From contig CAIQBE010000003.1 of NCBI GenBank assembly GCA_903870015.1, positions 1 to 64,000 on the forward strand: 64,000 nt of DNA, written 5' to 3'. The position numbers and the translations under genes were made by a program. Of this stretch, positions 47,006-55,164 are shown piece by piece (within the stretch, counting starts at the first letter, position 1; every line of letters starts with the position of its first letter). The notes under the pieces are model-generated. The model was not told the origin of the DNA and made no database searches. It was given only the letters and a program-made list of their open reading frames with translations. This stretch comes from an uncultured Thiotrichales bacterium. GTDB taxonomy: Bacteria; Pseudomonadota; Gammaproteobacteria; Francisellales; CACEW01.

Positions 47006-48430
47006 ATGCGAGCATCTATTAAATACTTACGGTTAATATTTTTATCGGTGTTGCTGTTGGTTTTAACGGGGTGTGCCAGTACAGATAGTATTAGCGCCGC
47101 CGCGAAAAAGGCGAATTTAGGTATTGCTAGTGATGCTACACCCGAGCAAGTAGATAGTGATAATCAAGTCTTGCCCCAAGCCCAAGCGGCATCCAGAGGG
47201 GTGGAGTCTATTCAAAAGCCTGGCCCCATGGTAGATGGCAAATATGCTTCTTTGTGGGACGTGGTTCGCGCAGGCTTTAGCATGAATCATAATTATGATA
47301 GCCCGCGAGTCCAATATTTTGTCCAAGCCTATGCGCGCAATCCAGCCCTGATTTTAGCAATTACGACCGAGGCAAGGCCTTATCTTTATACGATTGTACA
47401 ATCAATTCAACAAAAAGATTTACCTACAGAATTAGCGTTGCTACCGATTGTTGAAAGTGGCTTTCGTCCTTATGCCCGCTCCTATTGCGGCGCCTTAGGC
47501 ATGTGGCAGTTGATGAGTGATACGGCGCGGCGTTTTGGCTTAACCCAAGATAACTATTGGTTTAATGGCCGCATGAATGTAGGTGATTCGACGAATGCTG
47601 CCTTGGATTATCTAAAATATCTTTACAATTACTTCAACGGCGATTGGCTCTTGGCGATTGCATCCTACAATGCCGGTGAAGGGACCATACAAAATGCCAT
47701 TGCACGTAATGAGCGTTTAGGCTTGCCCACTGACTTCTGGTCGTTACGCCTGCCCTATGCAACTGAAAATTATGTCCCACAATTTTTGGCTTTAGCGATT
47801 ATTGTGAATGATCCTGAAAAATATGGCGTGACTTTGGCGGACATCCCTAATGCTCCTATCACCGCAACGGCCAAGATTCCTCAACAGATGAGCTTATCGC
47901 AAGCTGCTAAATTTGCAAATATTAATGAATCTGAATTAAAACAGTTAAATCCTGCCTTTGTTCATGGGGTCACGCCACCCAAATCTAAGGGCGCCTATAC
48001 GATCAATCTTCCTGTCGATAAAGTTTCCACTTTCGAAGAAAATTGCGCGGCGAATCCCGGGGTCACCGGTCTTGAAAATTATTATTATAGCACTGAAGCC
48101 CAGGGTTCTTTTTCTTATTACACTGTGCGCAAAGGCGACACCCTAAGCTCCGTTAGTCGCTTTACGGGTGTGAGTATCGCTAATCTTAAAAAGTATAATC
48201 ATCTTGGCGCCAAGGGTTTAAAGGTTGGTCAAAAACTTAAATATCCTGTTGATCATACTTCGGCTTACAGCAATGTTACTTACGTGGTTAAGACTGGAGA
48301 CACGCTATCGGGTATTGCTAAAAAATATCATGTCAGCCTCTTTAACTTGATGCAATGGAACAACCTAACCAGCCAGTCCCATATTCACGTGGGTGAGCGT
48401 TTGGTGGTGCGTAAGAAGGTGCAGTATTAA
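47006..48430 (+). CDS. mltD: Membrane-bound lytic transglycosylase D
   Basis: Cleaves peptidoglycan between N-acetylmuramic acid and N-acetylglucosamine. A signal sequence with lipobox VLTGC (Cys23) anchors it as a lipoprotein. The SLT catalytic domain (about 120-260) has the glutamate in LLPIVESGFRPYARS and the GALGMWQLMSDTAR and IASYNAGEG segments. Two LysM domains end the chain (YYTVRKGDTLSSVSRF and YVVKTGDTLSGIAKKY). The frame opens at 46940, but the signal peptide starts at the ATG at 47006, eight bases after GGA. It is divergent from the yafS-like/rnhA/dnaQ cluster, as in E. coli, but the glyoxalase gene gloB next to mltD there is absent. Confidence 0.94.
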   Translation: MRASIKYLRLIFLSVLLLVLTGCASTDSISAAAKKANLGIASDATPEQVDSDNQVLPQAQAASRGVESIQKPGPMVDGKYASLWDVVRAGFSMNHNYDSPRVQYFVQAYARNPALILAITTEARPYLYTIVQSIQQKDLPTELALLPIVESGFRPYARSYCGALGMWQLMSDTARRFGLTQDNYWFNGRMNVGDSTNAALDYLKYLYNYFNGDWLLAIASYNAGEGTIQNAIARNERLGLPTDFWSLRLPYATENYVPQFLALAIIVNDPEKYGVTLADIPNAPITATAKIPQQMSLSQAAKFANINESELKQLNPAFVHGVTPPKSKGAYTINLPVDKVSTFEENCAANPGVTGLENYYYSTEAQGSFSYYTVRKGDTLSSVSRFTGVSIANLKKYNHLGAKGLKVGQKLKYPVDHTSAYSNVTYVVKTGDTLSGIAKKYHVSLFNLMQWNNLTSQSHIHVGERLVVRKKVQY

Positions 48431-48431
48431 T

Positions 48432-49097
48432 TTATGCGTGTTTTGGCGCAGGCACTTGTGCAGTTGCTTTGCTTGATTTAACATCTTTAAATGCAAGTGC
48501 ATGTTTTGCTATCTTGCTCCTTGCCTCTTTGTCCTCATGCGCGATTGCACTCTCTAGCCACTGGTTCACTCCTTTTTTAGTAGAGGGCAGCTTAAACTCA
48601 TGGGGTGGCATGGGTGCATTATAATTGACTATGCCGTAAAACTCTGGATTCTCTTCATCGCTGTTATCTCCATTTCCAATCGTTCTAATCGCGCCCTTTT
48701 GCCACCCCAGCATCATGTCATACATCCGATAATGCTTTCTATCCCTTGATTTTAAAACTCCTTTGAGTGTGCCATCTACATAAAAACCATATATCTGATT
48801 TTCTATAAATGCATGCATTATTTTTTTTAAGTCCTCTGTGTTTGAACCTATCCAAATATATTGGCCTTTATTTAGGATGGTTGTCCTGGGTGCTTTAGTC
48901 AAACTGACTGTTGATTCAGTCCCTCCAAGTGCAGTCTTCATCCATAGCGGATCTTTCCACAATGGCTTATGCTTCTCCCTTGTAGGCTCGATGCCCCCTA
49001 TTGCATCTTGATCTGAAGAAAGCGCGAGGCACCATAATAGTATTAATACCATTCGAAGTAATAAGGGGATGCTGCTCGCGTTGGTTGATTTGGGCAT
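48432..49097 (-). CDS. Exported protein of unknown function
   Basis: I recognise no family. The protein of 221 residues has a hydrophobic N-terminal segment (about 10-25) that reads as a signal peptide, with possible cleavage near ALSSDQ. The remainder is soluble, with aromatic-rich segments (GQYIWIG, IYGFYVDG, HYRMYDMMLGW) and a Lys/Ala tail. The frame continues upstream to a TTG at 49154, but the ATG at 49097 directly precedes the signal-like sequence. It ends two bases from the mltD stop, tail to tail. Base composition looks like the other accessory genes. Confidence 0.55.
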   Translation of the reverse strand: MPKSTNASSIPLLLRMVLILLWCLALSSDQDAIGGIEPTREKHKPLWKDPLWMKTALGGTESTVSLTKAPRTTILNKGQYIWIGSNTEDLKKIMHAFIENQIYGFYVDGTLKGVLKSRDRKHYRMYDMMLGWQKGAIRTIGNGDNSDEENPEFYGIVNYNAPMPPHEFKLPSTKKGVNQWLESAIAHEDKEARSKIAKHALAFKDVKSSKATAQVPAPKHA

Positions 49098-49223
49098 GTT
49101 TGCGCCATAAATTTCTATTAAAATTAATATATCATTATTTAATCCCACCTTCAATTTATTTCATATTCTGGCCTCCGAAATGGCACTTACCCGTCTCACT
49201 TTTGCTCCATAGTGCGTACCCCT

Positions 49224-49253
49224 CTTGAAATGCCCTCTTCTCATCCCCATATA
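49224..49253 (+). promoter_or_regulatory. Sigma-32 heat-shock promoter of hslVU
   Basis: CTTGAAA (49224-49230), a 14-base spacer and CCCCATATA (49245-49253). Both match the E. coli RpoH consensus CTTGAAA / CCCCATNTA without mismatch and lie 26 bases before the hslV ATG. Confidence 0.88.
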
Positions 49254-49279
49254 TTCTTTAACAACCTAAAGGAACTTCT

Positions 49280-49846
49280 ATGGAAGCGCAAAGCAATATA
49301 TTTCATGGTACCACCATTCTAGCGGTGCGTCGGGGTGATAAAGTTGTTATTGGTGGTGATGGCCAGGCGACTCTGGGCAATATGATTGCCAAAGATAATA
49401 TTTGTAAAGTGCGTAAGCTTTATAAAAATACCATTATTGCAGGATTTGCTGGGGCGACGGCCGATGCCTTTACTTTGTTTGAACGCTTTGAAGCAAAGCT
49501 TGAGGCTTATCAGGGGCACCTTGAGCGCTCGGCTGTTGAGCTCGTGCGTGATTGGCGCTCTGATCGTGCTTTGCGTCGTTTAGAGGCGATGCTTTTGGTT
49601 GCTGATAAACAAACGACTTTGCTTATTTCGGGAAATGGCGATGTTATGGCAGCGGACAAATATGGCGTGATGTCGATCGGATCGGGCTCGGCTTTTGCGA
49701 TTTCAGCAGCACGGGCTTTGGTTCAAAACACCAAATTAAATGCCAAAGAAATTGTGGAGAAGAGCTTAAATATCGCCGCTGATATTTGTATTTACACCAA
49801 TCACAACTTTACGATCGAAGAGCTTAAATCAGAGGCAAAAGACTAA
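49280..49846 (+). CDS. hslV: ATP-dependent protease HslVU, peptidase subunit HslV
   Basis: Proteasome-like N-terminal nucleophile peptidase, active as a double hexamer with HslU. The 188-residue chain has the catalytic Thr11 in [11 protein letters not shown], so a ten-residue propeptide must be removed; E. coli HslV loses only Met. [10 protein letters not shown] and [14 protein letters not shown] are family segments. AAAGGA stands six bases before the ATG and a sigma-32 promoter lies upstream. It is followed by hslU after 21 bases. Confidence 0.97.
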   Translation: MEAQSNIFHGTTILAVRRGDKVVIGGDGQATLGNMIAKDNICKVRKLYKNTIIAGFAGATADAFTLFERFEAKLEAYQGHLERSAVELVRDWRSDRALRRLEAMLLVADKQTTLLISGNGDVMAADKYGVMSIGSGSAFAISAARALVQNTKLNAKEIVEKSLNIAADICIYTNHNFTIEELKSEAKD

Positions 49847-49867
49847 AATACGCAAGGATTTTTTATT

Positions 49868-51229
49868 ATGATGACCCCTAAAGAAATTGTACATGAATTG
49901 GATCGCCATATTATTGGGCAAAATGAAGCTAAGCGCTCGGTTGCGATCGCCCTGCGTAATCGCTGGCGCAGAATGCAGTTACGCGAAGATTTTCGTCATG
50001 AAGTGACGCCTAAAAATATTTTGATGATTGGGCCAACGGGTGTGGGTAAAACAGAGATTGCTAGGCGCTTGGCAAAACTATCGAATGCCCCTTTTATTAA
50101 AGTTGAGGCAACGAAGTTTACTGAGGTTGGTTATGTCGGCCGTGATGTCGAGTCCATCATTCGTGATTTAATTGATGTCGCGATTAAAATGGAAAAGAAA
50201 CAAGCCAAAGAGCGTGTGAGCCAACGTGCTGAAGAACTTTGTGAAGAACGTATTTTGGATGCGATCCTCCCACCCATTAAAAGCATGAAAGCCGGTAGTA
50301 AAATTGGTTTTGCTAACGAAATGTTAGATGGCGCCAATGAACCCGCAGAAAAATCTGTCGCACGTGAAGTCTTTCGCAAGCAGTTACGCGCGGGTGAATT
50401 AGAAGAAACTGAAATTGAAGTTGATTTAATTGCGGCGCCTACCCATATGGAAATCATGGGCCCTCCAGGTATGGAAGACATGACCAATCAGCTGCAAGAT
50501 TTATTTCAAAATCTCCATAAAGATCGCACCAAAAAACGTAAAATCAAAATTAAAGATGCGCGTCGTTTATTAAAAGATGAAGAGGCAGGCAAGCTTATTA
50601 ATGACGAAGATACCAAGCATAAAGCCATTGATAATGTTGAGCAAAATGGCGTGGTGTTTATTGATGAGATTGATAAAATTTGTCGTCGCGGTGAAACCTC
50701 GGGTGCTGATGTCTCCCGTGAAGGCGTGCAAAGAGATTTGCTGCCATTGGTCGAGGGCTCTACCGTCTCAACCAAGCATGGCATGGTAAAAACCGATCAT
50801 ATTTTATTTATTGCCTCGGGCGCATTTCATGTGGCCAAACCCTCGGATTTGATTCCAGAATTACAAGGCCGTTTGCCGATTCGGGTTGAGCTTAAGGCTT
50901 TAAGCGCTGATGACTTTGTCAGAATTTTAACAGAGCCCTCTGCATCCTTGATTAAGCAATATATTGAGCTTATGGCGACCGAAGGCGTAACCTTGCAATT
51001 TGATAAAAAAGCGATTCAACGTATTGCGGAGATTGCGTGGCAAGTGAATGAGCGCTTGGAAAATATCGGCGCACGGCGTTTACATACTGTGCTTGAGCAT
51101 TTGCTTGAAAAAATTTCTTATGAAGCATCCGACAAAAGCGGAACGACGATTAAGATTGATTCAAAATATGTTGATCAAAGCCTCAAAAACTTGGCGGATA
51201 ATGAGGACTTGAGTCGTTATATTCTTTAA
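49868..51229 (+). CDS. hslU: ATP-dependent protease HslVU, ATPase subunit HslU
   Basis: AAA+ unfoldase that feeds substrates to HslV. The 453-residue protein has Walker A ([18 protein letters not shown]), the pore loop [19 protein letters not shown], the intermediate I-domain (about 110-240), Walker B ([11 protein letters not shown]) and the C-terminal tail LSRYIL that docks into HslV. Transcribed with hslV from the heat-shock promoter. It faces the second Armadillo-like gene tail to tail with a 12-base gap. Confidence 0.97.
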   Translation: MMTPKEIVHELDRHIIGQNEAKRSVAIALRNRWRRMQLREDFRHEVTPKNILMIGPTGVGKTEIARRLAKLSNAPFIKVEATKFTEVGYVGRDVESIIRDLIDVAIKMEKKQAKERVSQRAEELCEERILDAILPPIKSMKAGSKIGFANEMLDGANEPAEKSVAREVFRKQLRAGELEETEIEVDLIAAPTHMEIMGPPGMEDMTNQLQDLFQNLHKDRTKKRKIKIKDARRLLKDEEAGKLINDEDTKHKAIDNVEQNGVVFIDEIDKICRRGETSGADVSREGVQRDLLPLVEGSTVSTKHGMVKTDHILFIASGAFHVAKPSDLIPELQGRLPIRVELKALSADDFVRILTEPSASLIKQYIELMATEGVTLQFDKKAIQRIAEIAWQVNERLENIGARRLHTVLEHLLEKISYEASDKSGTTIKIDSKYVDQSLKNLADNEDLSRYIL

Positions 51230-51241
51230 AATTAATTGGCC

Positions 51242-52780
51242 TTATCCCGAGCCCCCGGCTAGGCCAAATTCAGCTGCTGTGTTTATTTCCTTTGGTTGAT
51301 CAAATTCACGGAAAAGTTTTTCTTCTGCTGGCCTGTCACTTAATGTAACTCGTTTAAAGGGTAGATCTGGCCAGTGTATTACCATGCTCTCCTCTTCTTC
51401 AGTAGCAGCCGCGCCGCCTCCCGCCAAAAGAACTCGCCATCTTTTTCCTGTTTTGGCTGCCGAATCACTTTCAAGGGTTTCTGCCGTAGAAGCCTTTAGC
51501 GCACCTTGCACCATTGGACCAAGCCTACCGTTCTTTATCTTAATTTTAAAGAGCGAGAGCACCTCTCTTACGCTCTCACCAATCAAGCCCTCTTCTTTTG
51601 ACTTATCTAATAAAATTCTGAGCCCGCCTTTAAAGCCCATGATTGCTCGACGTCCACCCTCTGTTTTAGCAATGTTGGCAAAGGTTTTTGCTGCATTTTG
51701 TATGCTGTTAGCAGCAGATTCTTCATAAGCTGCCAAAGTCAACCAGAGCTCTGTAACCCCCTGCGGGCTCTCTATAATAGCTTTGCATCCAGGTTCAGAT
51801 TGAGAAATATTGACAAGCGCTACGGCTGCATCATCTTTAACAGAGGCAATTTTTATTGATTTTAATAAATATAGCGCTGCTTGAATTTTGTCTTTGGCGC
51901 TATGAAGCTGCTCTGGTGACTCAATTTTATCACTCGTATGTAGAGCCAGATAACGAGCAATTTTAGACAGTGTTTCTTTTGCACGTGCTTTAACGGGATC
52001 CAATCCTGCTTCTTTTGGTTTACAAAGTGGAACACTTCTTAAGCGCAAAAAATCCAGAGCCCCCGGGCCTATCTTTATAATTTCTTCACATCCGGCATCA
52101 TCTTTTGCAAGATTTGCAAGTGCTTCTCCAATGTTAGTAAGCGCTGCTTGAGCATGCTCCCAAATAATCAAATTCACTGGCACTGTTCTCAAAAGCAGGA
52201 GGAGTGCTTGAGCGCTTTCTGTGTTTATCATTTGTTTACGATCAGTGTCAGATTGCGCGAGAGTGGCAAGCCCTTGAGCAATACTGGTGAATGTTTTTTG
52301 GATAAATGTCTGCCTGCTACTGCGACTATCACTAGGCTCATTTTCCTGCTCTTTAAAAAGATCGATAATCTTTTTAAGTAGTCCATCTATCTTTAAAATC
52401 TCTACAAGGGCATTTTGATTTCGCACTATGTTATGCAGTAAAAAGACTGCTGCTGCCTGAAAATTTTCATTACCTGTTTCTAAAAAAGCTAAAATGCGCA
52501 GTTGCATTTTTAATTCTAAAACTTTAGTAAGCCCATGTGTATAAGCAGACATTGTAGATAATGCTAATGCGGCACTTGCTTTTACATCTTCATGTGTTGT
52601 TGTTTCTAAGAGATCGAAAAGTTTTGTAACGCCATCCTCAGCCATTACCGCTTCGTAGACAGGCCTGTTTCGGGCCTTTTCATATAATGATATTAGTAAT
52701 CTATTATCGCCCGAGCGTGCAAGCTCAATAATCTCAGTAATTGATTGTTGCGCTGGCGCCTCAACTGCTCCTGCTGCCAT
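51242..52780 (-). CDS. Second Armadillo/HEAT-like repeat protein, putative effector
   Basis: A 512-residue soluble protein. From about residue 10 to 415 it consists of helical repeats such as AVMAEDGVTKLFDLLETTTHE followed by VKASAALALSTMS, FQAAAVFLLHNIVRNQNALV and DAAVALVNISQSEPGCKAII, in the style of Armadillo units of about 42-55 residues, more diverged than in the gene at 42931. The C-terminal 95 residues are unlike repeats, with a Gly/Ala stretch (AGGGAAATEEEES) and a Gly-rich end. No signal peptide. AAGGA precedes the ATG. Probably a protein-binding scaffold; its partner is unknown. Confidence 0.7.
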   Translation of the reverse strand: MAAGAVEAPAQQSITEIIELARSGDNRLLISLYEKARNRPVYEAVMAEDGVTKLFDLLETTTHEDVKASAALALSTMSAYTHGLTKVLELKMQLRILAFLETGNENFQAAAVFLLHNIVRNQNALVEILKIDGLLKKIIDLFKEQENEPSDSRSSRQTFIQKTFTSIAQGLATLAQSDTDRKQMINTESAQALLLLLRTVPVNLIIWEHAQAALTNIGEALANLAKDDAGCEEIIKIGPGALDFLRLRSVPLCKPKEAGLDPVKARAKETLSKIARYLALHTSDKIESPEQLHSAKDKIQAALYLLKSIKIASVKDDAAVALVNISQSEPGCKAIIESPQGVTELWLTLAAYEESAANSIQNAAKTFANIAKTEGGRRAIMGFKGGLRILLDKSKEEGLIGESVREVLSLFKIKIKNGRLGPMVQGALKASTAETLESDSAAKTGKRWRVLLAGGGAAATEEEESMVIHWPDLPFKRVTLSDRPAEEKLFREFDQPKEINTAAEFGLAGGSG

Positions 52781-52861
52781 GGTCTCTATCCTTTTTCTCT
52801 TGAAAATATAATCTTATGCTATACTTTTTAATGAATTTTGTAAATAATTGAATTTTATTTA

Positions 52862-54037
52862 TCAAGTGAATTGTCCGCAGCAAAACCCAGATGACCAGGC
52901 CCACTGAAAATTAAAGCCACCTAGGTGCCCTGTAACATCGAGCACTTCGCCTATAAAAAATAGGCCTGGCACTTTTTTGCTTTCGAAGGTTTTTGATGAG
53001 ATCTCATTAGTATCCACACCGCCTAAGGTCACTTCTGCAGTTCGATAGCCCTCAGTGCCATTGGGTTGAATGGGCCAGTTTTCTAAAGCAGCTACAACAT
53101 CATTAAGTTCTTTATGGGTATATTGATTAATGGGTTTGTTGAGAAGCCAATGCTCGCATAAAATTTCGGCCAAGCGCTTACTTAGTAACTCACCTAATAA
53201 TGTTTTGAGCTCTACCTTGGGGCGGCTGATTTGTTTTTCTTGCAAATAATCTACAACATTTAGATGCGGTAATAAATTAATATGAATCCATGTGCCAGGC
53301 TGCCAATACGATGAGATTTGCAATATCGCTGGGCCGCTTAAGCCTCGATGGGTGAAGAGCATGGCTTCGCTAAAATCTTTATTGCTACTTGTGGCAATGA
53401 CTTCCTGGCTCACGCCTGAGAGTGCAGCTAACTTTTCTAAGTCTTTTTCATGCAAAGTGAGGGGTACGAGCCCCGCCCTGACTGGCAAAACGTTTAAACC
53501 AAATTGCTCGGCAACTTTGTAGCCAAAGGGACTGGCGCCCATGGTCGGGAATGATAAGCCACCTGTTGCGATCACAAGCGAGTCGCTAGTGACTTTGCCT
53601 TGGCTAGTGGTTAAATAAAACTGCTCGCGTTTTTCGATTGTTTCTATGTGAGTGGATAGCTTGATTTCAACATTTGCTTTTTCGCATTCGGTTAGGAGCA
53701 TATTCAGAATATCTTTGGCAGAATCATCACAAAACAATTGCCCCAAGGTTTTTTCATGATAAGGTATTTTGTAGCGTTGCACCATGGCTTCAAAATCATG
53801 CTGACTGTAGCGCTTGAGTGCCGAGATGCAAAAATGTGGATTATTTGATAAAAAATTCGCAGGACTGGCATGGCGATTGGTAAAATTACAGCGCCCGCCG
53901 CCTGAAAGCAAAATCTTTTTGCCAGGCTTATTGCTATGATCAAGCACTAAGACGCGCCGGCCACGCTTGCCAGCCTCGATGGCGCACATAAGCCCTGCCG
54001 CACCTGCGCCGATGATGATAACGTCGTGATGACTCAT
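52862..54037 (-). CDS. YhiN/HI0933-family flavoprotein
   Basis: A 391-residue FAD-dependent oxidoreductase of the HI0933 family. It has the dinucleotide-binding start DVIIIGAGAAGLMCAIEAGKRG, the family segment KPGKKILLSGGGRCNFTN, a second nucleotide segment (LVIATGGLSFPTMGASPFGY) and a C-terminal FAD motif (GLFFIGEVLDVTGHLGGFNFQWAWSSG region). The substrate of this family is not established. It stands alone, divergent from ribA. Confidence 0.9.
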   Translation of the reverse strand: MSHHDVIIIGAGAAGLMCAIEAGKRGRRVLVLDHSNKPGKKILLSGGGRCNFTNRHASPANFLSNNPHFCISALKRYSQHDFEAMVQRYKIPYHEKTLGQLFCDDSAKDILNMLLTECEKANVEIKLSTHIETIEKREQFYLTTSQGKVTSDSLVIATGGLSFPTMGASPFGYKVAEQFGLNVLPVRAGLVPLTLHEKDLEKLAALSGVSQEVIATSSNKDFSEAMLFTHRGLSGPAILQISSYWQPGTWIHINLLPHLNVVDYLQEKQISRPKVELKTLLGELLSKRLAEILCEHWLLNKPINQYTHKELNDVVAALENWPIQPNGTEGYRTAEVTLGGVDTNEISSKTFESKKVPGLFFIGEVLDVTGHLGGFNFQWAWSSGFCCGQFT

Positions 54038-54062
54038 TAATATTGACTTTTTATTAGGCTCT

Positions 54063-54091
54063 TTGAGGTATTGTACTATATTTGCTATAAT
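54063..54091 (+). promoter_or_regulatory. Promoter of ribA-ribH
   Basis: TTGAGG (54063-54068), a 17-base spacer and TATAAT (54086-54091) preceded by TGC, an extended -10. It lies 35 bases before the ATG. There is no FMN riboswitch in the leader. Confidence 0.65.
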
Positions 54092-54125
54092 ACGCGCAGA
54101 GATTTAATCAGGATATTATCAGCGT

Positions 54126-54698
54126 ATGCTAAAAAAAATCAGTAGCGCCAATCTGCCAACGCATTATGGCAGCTTTGTTATTCATGTGTTTCATAATGAT
54201 GCGGGGCAAGAAGTAGTCGCCCTACTTAAAGAGCCACTTGCACAAGCGCCTTTAGTGCGCATTCATTCCTCCTGCATGACTGGAGATATTTTTGGCTCTA
54301 AGCGTTGTGATTGTGGTGATCAACTGCACCAGGCCCTTGAATTGATTGATCAATTGGGCGGGATTTTGATTTATTTATCTCAAGAAGGTCGTGGCATTGG
54401 CTTGGCTGAAAAGATTCGCGCTTATGATTTGCAAGAACAAGGCTATGATACTGTAGAGGCCAACGTGAAATTAGGTTATCCTGTGGATGAGCGTTATTAT
54501 ACAGACGCGATTGCGGTCTTGGAGTTTTTTGGTATTAAATGCCTAAAATTACTGACCAATAACCCAGAGAAAATTACCGCTTTGCAAGGTGCAGGCTTTA
54601 GTGTGGAGCGACAATCCTTGATTATCGCGCCTATTCCCGAGAATGAAAAATATTTAGCCACTAAACAACAGAAATTAGGACACCTACTTCATGATTAA
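54126..54698 (+). CDS. ribA: GTP cyclohydrolase II
   Basis: First step of riboflavin synthesis from GTP. The 190-residue single-domain protein has the zinc ligands Cys50, Cys61 and Cys63 (HSSCMTGDIFGSKRCDCGDQ) and the active-site segment LSQEGRGIGLAEKIRAYDLQ. It is not fused to a RibB domain. It overlaps ribH by eight bases; the operon has its own promoter. Confidence 0.96.
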   Translation: MLKKISSANLPTHYGSFVIHVFHNDAGQEVVALLKEPLAQAPLVRIHSSCMTGDIFGSKRCDCGDQLHQALELIDQLGGILIYLSQEGRGIGLAEKIRAYDLQEQGYDTVEANVKLGYPVDERYYTDAIAVLEFFGIKCLKLLTNNPEKITALQGAGFSVERQSLIIAPIPENEKYLATKQQKLGHLLHD

Positions 54699-55164
54699 TA
54701 ACTTACGCATTACTGAACAAGATTTTTCCGGGCAATTTTCTGATGTGCTCATTGGGATTGTGATCAGTGATTTTAATGAGACGATTACTTCTAAATTATT
54801 AGAAGGTTGTGTTAAAAAATTACAAGCGCATGCCCCTAATGCGCAAATTGAAATTGTGCATGTGCCGGGCGCGGTTGAGATTCCCTTAGTGTTGCAAGAA
54901 ATGGCCGAGCAAGAGTTTGATGCTTTGATTGCACTAGGCGCCGTTGTGCGTGGCGATACGAGTCACTATGATTATGTTTGCGAGCAAGTCAGTCGTGGTT
55001 GCCAGCAAATCATGCTAGAGTATAGCTTGCCGGTTATTTTTGGTGTGCTGACGACTGATAATGATGAACAGGCGCTTGATCGTGTTGGTGGCAAGCATGG
55101 CCACAAAGGTGCGGATGCGGCTCTCGCGGCGTTGCAGATGATTTTGACGTTAGAGCGTATGTAA
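54691..55164 (+). CDS. ribH: 6,7-dimethyl-8-ribityllumazine synthase
   Basis: Penultimate step of riboflavin synthesis. The 157-residue protein has HVPGAVEIPLVLQEMAE, GAVVRGDTSHYDYVCEQVSRG and PVIFGVLTTDNDEQALDR, with the catalytic His of the VRGDTSHYD loop. Coupled to ribA by overlap. Its last 15 bases overlap convergent sbcB. Together with ribF (58561) it shows that the cell makes its own flavins. Confidence 0.96.
   Translation: MINNLRITEQDFSGQFSDVLIGIVISDFNETITSKLLEGCVKKLQAHAPNAQIEIVHVPGAVEIPLVLQEMAEQEFDALIALGAVVRGDTSHYDYVCEQVSRGCQQIMLEYSLPVIFGVLTTDNDEQALDRVGGKHGHKGADAALAALQMILTLERM

Noticed and set aside
54038-54125. FMN riboswitch before ribA
   Set aside because: The leader is too short and lacks the conserved RFN segments; only a promoter is visible.
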